Assembly: GCA_964422205.1 (NCBI GenBank)
Contig: CAYRAI010000043.1
Location: 1 to 18,318 of the forward strand
Direction: 5' to 3'
Source of the DNA: CAZNYN01 sp964422205
GTDB lineage: Bacteria; Synergistota; Synergistia; Synergistales; Synergistaceae
DNA: 18,318 bases
Below are positions 13,613 through 18,318 of this stretch, in pieces (the first letter of the stretch is position 1; each line of letters opens with the position of its first letter). Under the pieces are notes generated by a model. That model had not been told where the DNA came from, ran no database searches, and was given only the letters and a program-made list of their open reading frames with translations. A program made the position numbers and the translations under genes.

Positions 13613-15439
13613 TTACTTTCTGAACGGTATATCAAGAACAGGCCATCTGAGAGATGAGGCAAGCTCTTCTTTAAGAATAGCTGCCAAGTCTTTGTCAACC
13701 GTTACGCTCTTTACAATCCACAGACTGTCTGCAAGAAGCTGGGCCTTCTTCGGCCAGTGGGTTATTGACTCTTTAAGTACAGCCTTTGAGCCTTCGCCTA
13801 TTTTTTTGACAGGCGGAAGCTGAACAACTTTGTATCCCTTAGGCATGTTAATTCTGACTTTCTGATCTATTGTGAATGGGAATCGGAAAGTGTAGTCAGA
13901 GTTTTTGCCTATCATCTCTCCTACTCTGGCAGGTATGCCTCCGGGCAGACGGAGCAGAAGATTGCCGGCATGTACTATTCCAGGAACGCAGGTCACATCG
14001 AATACGATTTTATACCCTGTCCTCGTAGGCTCAACCTCTGTTGGAGTGAGGCTCATTCCAGGCAGAGCGAAATTTATTCTGGTTCTTATAAGTGACGAAA
14101 GTCCGTCTTTCTGAGGGATTGCTCCGTTAAAGAAGAGTGAAGTCCATCCCCCTGTGACATTCAGCTGCAATGTTCCCTTAGCAACTCCGTTCCCGTCAAG
14201 ATCCATGATCCACAGAGATGAAAGCTTATGGTCGGAGGGGCTTCCGGGCTTTACGTTTTGCTTTGTAAAATCGTCGCCATTCAGCTTATATATTGAAGAA
14301 CCTATTATAGAGGGAGCAGTAACTCCAAAATCAGAGGTCTGCCCAGCCTGATAGAAAACAGACTTTCCTTTAGACGAGCCTGCCTCTATAACAGGGGCTG
14401 CCCATAGAGATAGAGCCGCAGGACTCTCCGCGTCGATATCTGTCACAGACTGCCACCACACGGAGGATTCCCAGCCTAATTTAACGAGCCAACGGTTAAG
14501 CAGAAGGGTGCGCTCCCAAGGAGTCCAAGGGCCTTCCTCCGGTATCTGAACCGCAGGACGCACCCAGTTCTCGGGATAGCCCGAAAGAAGGCGTGACGGC
14601 TCTGCCATCCACTGCATAAGCTTGAGCCCTTTTGCTGTCTTATCTCCCTTTGATGCCACAGTTGGGATAGGCAGAGACGGTATTTCCAGTTCGAGTTTAT
14701 GCATCTCTTTCAAGCTGAGAGCAACGCCTTTTTTTGTACTGAAAGCAAGCTCGGGTCTTTTATAGACAACAAACCCTTCCCCGTTCCACGGTGCCTGGTT
14801 CATAACTGTCCACTTGTATTTTTTAAGTCCCTGAGCCTTTGTCACAGATGGTTCTTTGATGTCTCTCTCGTAACGGTAGAGCTCTATTCCCTCCGGTACT
14901 TCGGCAGTCACATTCTGCTCCCAGATGGGATAGGTGGATGCCATTGGTATAGCCGCATCTATGCCGTATCTCTTGGGATGACTTTCTCTTACGATAAGGA
15001 CAACAGCGCGCCCTACGGCAGAATCGGGAGTTTTTATGAGATTAACTTCAGCTCCTCCTTTTAGAGTTGCCTTTGTTACTTCGAGAGCCCCCTCTTTCAT
15101 CGCCGTCATAGGATTGTACCAAGATGCGTCGATAATCTCTGTCTTCCCCTCTTCGGGGACGGGAATGATTATTTTTTTCCAATCCTCGGGTATGGTCTCA
15201 CCCATCATTATTATTGTTTTCTTTGTAGTTTCCATAGTTCCGTCATTGAGCATTTTAAATTCGCTGTCTTTAAGCCATATAAGGGCCTGAGCCTGAGCGA
15301 ATCCATCCATTGACGGGACTTCTTTGTTAAGTCTGCGCAGTTCATCACGGATATCCCATGCAAAGGAAGGTGCAGCTGCTATAAGAAGCGCCAGCAGGGA
15401 TATCAATATTGTCCGCGGCTTGCTGATTCTCACCCTCAT
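13613..15439 (-). CDS. Secreted DUF3857-like protein with degenerate transglutaminase-like domain
   Basis: A 608-residue protein with a clear Sec signal peptide (1-27, cut likely after PSFA). Residues about 50-235 resemble DUF3857: a LIWLKDSEFKMLNDGTMET start, later TAEVPEGIELYRYERD and KKYKWTVMNQAPW. Residues about 295-395 look like the following transglutaminase-like domain: WTPWERTLLLNRWLVKLGWES lines up with the GDCKDKALLLVALLRAAG-type block, but Pro/Trp stand where the catalytic Cys should be, and no His or Asp is found at the expected places later. The C-terminal part (400-608) is beta-rich. The likely role is a structural or binding protein in the periplasm, not an enzyme; this is inference. 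It starts five bases after secA, with GGAAAG about 11 bases upstream. The exact family needs a profile search. Confidence 0.6.
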   Translation of the reverse strand: MRVRISKPRTILISLLALLIAAAPSFAWDIRDELRRLNKEVPSMDGFAQAQALIWLKDSEFKMLNDGTMETTKKTIIMMGETIPEDWKKIIIPVPEEGKTEIIDASWYNPMTAMKEGALEVTKATLKGGAEVNLIKTPDSAVGRAVVLIVRESHPKRYGIDAAIPMASTYPIWEQNVTAEVPEGIELYRYERDIKEPSVTKAQGLKKYKWTVMNQAPWNGEGFVVYKRPELAFSTKKGVALSLKEMHKLELEIPSLPIPTVASKGDKTAKGLKLMQWMAEPSRLLSGYPENWVRPAVQIPEEGPWTPWERTLLLNRWLVKLGWESSVWWQSVTDIDAESPAALSLWAAPVIEAGSSKGKSVFYQAGQTSDFGVTAPSIIGSSIYKLNGDDFTKQNVKPGSPSDHKLSSLWIMDLDGNGVAKGTLQLNVTGGWTSLFFNGAIPQKDGLSSLIRTRINFALPGMSLTPTEVEPTRTGYKIVFDVTCVPGIVHAGNLLLRLPGGIPARVGEMIGKNSDYTFRFPFTIDQKVRINMPKGYKVVQLPPVKKIGEGSKAVLKESITHWPKKAQLLADSLWIVKSVTVDKDLAAILKEELASSLRWPVLDIPFRK

Positions 15440-15444
15440 CTAAA

Positions 15445-18141
15445 TCACTGCTTTCCGCAGCACTGCTTGTATTTTTTCCCGCTTCCGCAGGGGCATGGGT
15501 CATTGCGCCCCACTTTTACGGCATTGACAATCGGCTGTGTCTTCTGAGCTGTAGCCATGAGCCCAGGATTTTCCGCATTAAGATCTCCCGCGGTGCGTTC
15601 GGGAACAGTGAACTCATCGTGGCTCTCTACCCATTTCTTCCTGTTGTCGTGCTGCTCGTGGGTCACAACAGATACTCTGAGGGCGAATTCCGTTATGCCC
15701 TCTCTTATCTGAAGCAGCATATCCTGGAAGAGGTTGAAGGACTCAAACTGGTACTCTATGAGAGGATCTTTCTGTCCTATCGCGCGAAGTCCTATGCCGC
15801 GGCGCAGCTCATCCATCGCAAGCAGATGCTCTTTCCAGCCTGTATCTAGGACTTCGAGGAATATGTATCTGAATATCTGTGAGGATATTTCCGGTCCCAA
15901 ATCCTGAGCCTTCTGCTCAAAGCGCGATCTTATCTCCGCAAAGAGGTGCGGTGCGGCTTCTTCAAGTTCCTGTTCCGCCTGGACATTTTCTATGTGGCGG
16001 GATATGCCGGGCCAGAAAATGGCGTTCAGCTTAACACATGCCGCCTGGACATCTGGTTCTTCCTTATTTTTATCGGCAAATATTTTTTCAAGCTGAGCTT
16101 TTGCTGTGTCTTCTATAACACCGAGGGTACGAGCCTGGATGTCGGGATCGTTCAATATTTCGCCGCGTTCTTTGTAAACGGCCTCTCTCTGCTGGTTCAT
16201 TACATTGTCGTAGGAGAGGAGCTGTTTTCTTATATCAAAGTGCATTTCCTCAACTTTTTTCTGGGCATTCTCTATAGCTTTGGAGAGCAGAGGATGCTCT
16301 ATGCACTCGCCCTCTTCCATGCCGAGCTTTTCCATTATTCCCTGAACTCTGTCTCCTCCGAAAAGTCTGATAAGATCATCTTCCAGAGCTATGTAGAAAC
16401 GGCTCTCTCCCGGGTCGCCCTGTCTTCCGGAGCGTCCTCTGAGCTGATTGTCTATGCGGCGCGACTCATGGCGTTCTGTGCCTATTATGCGAAGTCCGCC
16501 TGCCGCTATGACCTTGTCATGCTCTTCGGAGCATACAGCCTTATACTCGGCAAGCACTTCTTCATAGGCTGCAGGGTCGGCTTTGGGGTCTATTCCCCTT
16601 CTGAACATCTCTTCTTTTGCCAGGAATTCGGCATTTCCTCCGAGGACTATGTCAGTTCCTCGTCCAGCCATGTTTGTTGCTACAGTGACGGCTCCGAGGC
16701 GTCCTGCCTGAGCTATTATCGATGCTTCTTTGTCGTGAACCTTGGCATTTAATACATTGTGTGGTATTTTGCGCGCTTTCAGCAGTCGGCTCACATGTTC
16801 GGAATGCTCTATTGATGTTGTGCCTAGCAGAACAGGCTGTCCCTTTGTATGAAATTCCGCTACTTCATCCGCCGCGGCGCTGTACTTCTCGGCTACAGTC
16901 CTGTATATGGCATCAGCGTTGTCTATTCTGACCATAGGTCTGTGAGTCGGAACTACTATAACTTCGAGCCCATATATTTCTTTAAATTCCTCAGCCTCTG
17001 TCAAAGCGGTTCCCGTCATACCGGCGAGTTTCTTGTAAAGACGGAAATAGTTCTGAAGGGTAATAGTGGCAAGTGTCTGATTTTCGCGTCCTACTTTTAC
17101 TCTCTCTTTTGCTTCAATGGCCTGATGAAGTCCGTCAGAGTAGCGGCGTCCGAACATAAGGCGTCCAGTAAATTCGTCGACTATTACGATCTCTCCGTCC
17201 TTGACGACATAGTGCACGTCGCGCTGGAAGAGGTGATGAGCTTTCAGAGACTGGACTATTTTGTGAGACAGGGAGGAATTGGCGAAGTCAGTGAAGAGGT
17301 TAGGGAGTTTCATCAGCCTCTCTGCCTTTGCAATTCCGGCTTCCGTAAGAGCAAGGTTGCGGTCCTTTTCCTCGACTTCAAAATCAACACCTTTATTGAG
17401 TTCTCTCGCTACGCTGTCCGCAACACGGTAAGGCTCCGTGTCATCTTCGGAAGGACCGGATATTATAAGAGGAGTTCTCGCTTCATCTATAAGTATGGAG
17501 TCGACTTCGTCAACTATGCAGTAAAAATGTCCGCGCTGTACCTGCTGTTCTTTCTGTATCGCCATATTGTCGCGCAGATAGTCAAAGCCAAATTCGCTGT
17601 TTGTCCCGTATGTTATATCTTTAAGATAGGCTTCCGCTCTGTCTTCCTGGCTCATAAAGGGTGATATGACTCCAACCGAGAGTCCCATTCCGTTGTAAAC
17701 AGGCGACATCCATTCTGCGTCGCGCTTTGCCAGATAGTCGTTTACCGTTATTACATGAACGCCTTTGCCAGCTATCGCGTTGAGAGCAACCGCAAGTGTG
17801 GCTACGAGAGTTTTTCCTTCTCCTGTCTTCATTTCGGAAATTTTTCCGTCGTGAAGAGCCATACCTCCTATAAGCTGTTCTTTAAAGTGGCGGAGGCCCA
17901 TTCTTCTTGTCGATACTTCGCGGACTCTGGCAAATACTTCGGGCATAATGTCATCCAAAGTTTCGCCCTTGTCGAGACGCTCTTTAAAAACAACTGAGGA
18001 CTCGGCCAGCTCCTCATCGGTCAGTTTTTTGACGCTCTCTTCAAAAGAATCTATTATTGCTGCTTTTTCTTCGTACTTTGCAATTGCTCTGTCATTAGGG
18101 TCAAAGCCCAGAGCTTTAATTACTCCGTTAAAAAAGCCCAT
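15445..18141 (-). CDS. secA: Preprotein translocase ATPase SecA
   Basis: An 898-residue motor that pushes unfolded preproteins through SecYEG. Walker A MKTGEGKTLVATLA is at 105-118, the DEAD-type box with VDEVDSILIDEARTPLIISG near 217, and RGSGRQGDPGESRF-like and MAGRGTDIVLGGNAEFLAKE helicase-motor blocks in the second half. The helical scaffold and wing regions have normal size. The end is a SEC-C zinc motif (CPCGSGKKYKQCC), which binds zinc and SecB or lipids. The ATG at 18141 has AAAGGTGG 8 bases upstream. A longer frame starts with GTG at 18153, which is inside that ribosome site and rejected. The gene has its own promoter and is preceded by a terminator of the upstream unit. Confidence 0.97.
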   Translation of the reverse strand: MGFFNGVIKALGFDPNDRAIAKYEEKAAIIDSFEESVKKLTDEELAESSVVFKERLDKGETLDDIMPEVFARVREVSTRRMGLRHFKEQLIGGMALHDGKISEMKTGEGKTLVATLAVALNAIAGKGVHVITVNDYLAKRDAEWMSPVYNGMGLSVGVISPFMSQEDRAEAYLKDITYGTNSEFGFDYLRDNMAIQKEQQVQRGHFYCIVDEVDSILIDEARTPLIISGPSEDDTEPYRVADSVARELNKGVDFEVEEKDRNLALTEAGIAKAERLMKLPNLFTDFANSSLSHKIVQSLKAHHLFQRDVHYVVKDGEIVIVDEFTGRLMFGRRYSDGLHQAIEAKERVKVGRENQTLATITLQNYFRLYKKLAGMTGTALTEAEEFKEIYGLEVIVVPTHRPMVRIDNADAIYRTVAEKYSAAADEVAEFHTKGQPVLLGTTSIEHSEHVSRLLKARKIPHNVLNAKVHDKEASIIAQAGRLGAVTVATNMAGRGTDIVLGGNAEFLAKEEMFRRGIDPKADPAAYEEVLAEYKAVCSEEHDKVIAAGGLRIIGTERHESRRIDNQLRGRSGRQGDPGESRFYIALEDDLIRLFGGDRVQGIMEKLGMEEGECIEHPLLSKAIENAQKKVEEMHFDIRKQLLSYDNVMNQQREAVYKERGEILNDPDIQARTLGVIEDTAKAQLEKIFADKNKEEPDVQAACVKLNAIFWPGISRHIENVQAEQELEEAAPHLFAEIRSRFEQKAQDLGPEISSQIFRYIFLEVLDTGWKEHLLAMDELRRGIGLRAIGQKDPLIEYQFESFNLFQDMLLQIREGITEFALRVSVVTHEQHDNRKKWVESHDEFTVPERTAGDLNAENPGLMATAQKTQPIVNAVKVGRNDPCPCGSGKKYKQCCGKQ

Positions 18142-18149
18142 AGAGTATT

Positions 18150-18157
18150 CCACCTTT
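18150..18157 (-). promoter_or_regulatory. Ribosome binding site of secA
   Basis: AAAGGTGG on the minus strand, 8 bases before the ATG at 18141. The stop codon of the small leader ORF (18159-18157) touches its first base. Confidence 0.7.
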
Positions 18158-18201
18158 CAAATGGTACAAAAACACAATTCTGTGTCAAAGCACTTTTTCA
18201 T
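18157..18201 (-). CDS. Possible 14-residue leader ORF before secA
   Basis: ATG at 18201 to TGA at 18157 encodes MKKCFDTELCFCTI. The predicted transcription start is only 2 to 3 bases before the ATG, so it would be translated from an almost leaderless mRNA. The stop touches the secA ribosome site. Three of 14 residues are Cys. It resembles no known arrest peptide (SecM, VemP, MifM) that I recognise, and a chance ORF of this size is easily possible. Confidence 0.25.
   Translation of the reverse strand: MKKCFDTELCFCTI
18168..18185 (-). promoter_or_regulatory. Small hairpin with U run in the secA leader
   Basis: On the minus strand ACACA pairs with TGTGT (5 bp) around the loop GAAT, followed by four further T. 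It is AT-rich and weak, but lies in the leader and overlaps the small ORF, so it could act as an attenuator-like element. Confidence 0.3.
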
Positions 18202-18209
18202 ATCTTATA

Positions 18210-18239
18210 ATTATATCCTTTAGCATACATGATAGTCAA
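18210..18239 (-). promoter_or_regulatory. Promoter of secA
   Basis: Minus-strand -35 TTGACT (18239-18234), 18-base spacer, -10 TATAAT (18215-18210). The expected start is near 18203, giving a leader of about 62 bases. It lies just after the terminator of the upstream gene, so secA begins its own transcription unit, probably secA-DUF3857-argS-ftsB. Confidence 0.8.
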
Positions 18240-18261
18240 AGTGAAATAGCGTAAAGCTGAA

Positions 18262-18298
18262 AAAATAAAACGGGTGCGAAAAAATCCGCACCCGTTTT
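18262..18298 (-). terminator. Intrinsic terminator of the gene upstream of secA
   Basis: AAAACGGGTGCG (18298-18287 on the minus strand) pairs with CGCACCCGTTTT (18278-18267), a perfect 12-bp stem with an 8-base loop, followed by A and a run of six T. Read on the minus strand it ends a unit beginning beyond 18318. On the plus strand the stem is followed by only four T, so it may stop plus-strand reading weakly. Confidence 0.88.
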
Positions 18299-18318
18299 CA
18301 CAATGCATATTAATGTTA

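Noticed and set aside
15946..17664. Two long plus-strand open frames (268 and 271 codons) opposite secA
   Set aside because: They are mirror frames of a highly conserved gene, have low-complexity Phe/Ser/Tyr-rich translations and no ribosome sites or recognisable domains.
18142..18153. GTG start of secA four codons upstream
   Set aside because: The GTG lies within the ribosome site AAAGGTGG; the ATG at 18141 has ideal spacing and the usual SecA N-terminus.
1..18318. tRNA genes, CRISPR arrays, insertion sequences, phage attachment sites
   Set aside because: The window is almost fully covered by minus-strand genes; the few short gaps show no cloverleaf, no regularly spaced repeats and no transposase.

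Overview
This window reads as a stretch of chromosome from an anaerobic-type diderm bacterium, most likely a member of Synergistota (inference, about 60% sure). The reasons are a Gram-positive-like housekeeping order (rpsF-ssb-rpsR-DUF2232-rplI-dnaB, plus ftsB/divIC and argS) combined with an outer-membrane type II secretion system (secretin GspD, GspC, GspL, GspM, GspN), in DNA of medium GC. A diderm Firmicute cannot be excluded. All 18 protein genes lie on the minus strand, so transcription runs from right to left, and the DNA is about 97% coding. There are no rRNA or tRNA genes, insertion sequences or CRISPR arrays.

In the direction of transcription there are three blocks. (1) From 18318 to 11573: a strong intrinsic terminator closes the upstream unit, then a clear sigma70-type promoter serves secA, a secreted DUF3857-like protein with a transglutaminase-like fold that seems to have lost its catalytic residues, argS, and a small FtsB/DivIC-like division protein. 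The secA leader holds a tiny 14-codon ORF overlapping a small hairpin. (2) From 11581 to 10332: a good promoter (TTGCAC-17-TATAAT) overlapping the end of ftsB drives rpsF-ssb-rpsR, which ends at a strong bipartite terminator. (3) From about 10372 to the left edge: DUF2232, rplI, dnaB, a large PglL-like/O-antigen-ligase membrane protein, then eight type II secretion genes in the order J-K-L-M-N-C-I-D, the last cut by the window edge. No terminator or long gap separates any of these twelve genes, and many neighbours overlap by 1 to 38 bases.

Functionally, the right part is core protein export (SecA), translation (ArgS, S6, S18, L9), replication (SSB, DnaB) and division. The left part builds the periplasmic pseudopilus tip (I, J, K), the inner-membrane platform (C, L, M, N) and the outer-membrane secretin (D) of a type II secretion system. 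The ATPase (E), the platform protein F, the major pseudopilin G and the prepilin peptidase are not in the window. SecA exports unfolded proteins across the inner membrane, and the secretion system would carry folded ones across the outer membrane.

The points most worth a second look are the PglL-like ligase joined to the pseudopilin genes, the rearranged secretion operon fused to the rplI-dnaB run, the catalytically dead transglutaminase-like protein, the leader ORF/hairpin before secA, and the promoter-like GTTATAATAAC element that appears both at the rpsF promoter and inside the terminator after rpsR. I found no clear evidence of a wholly novel system.
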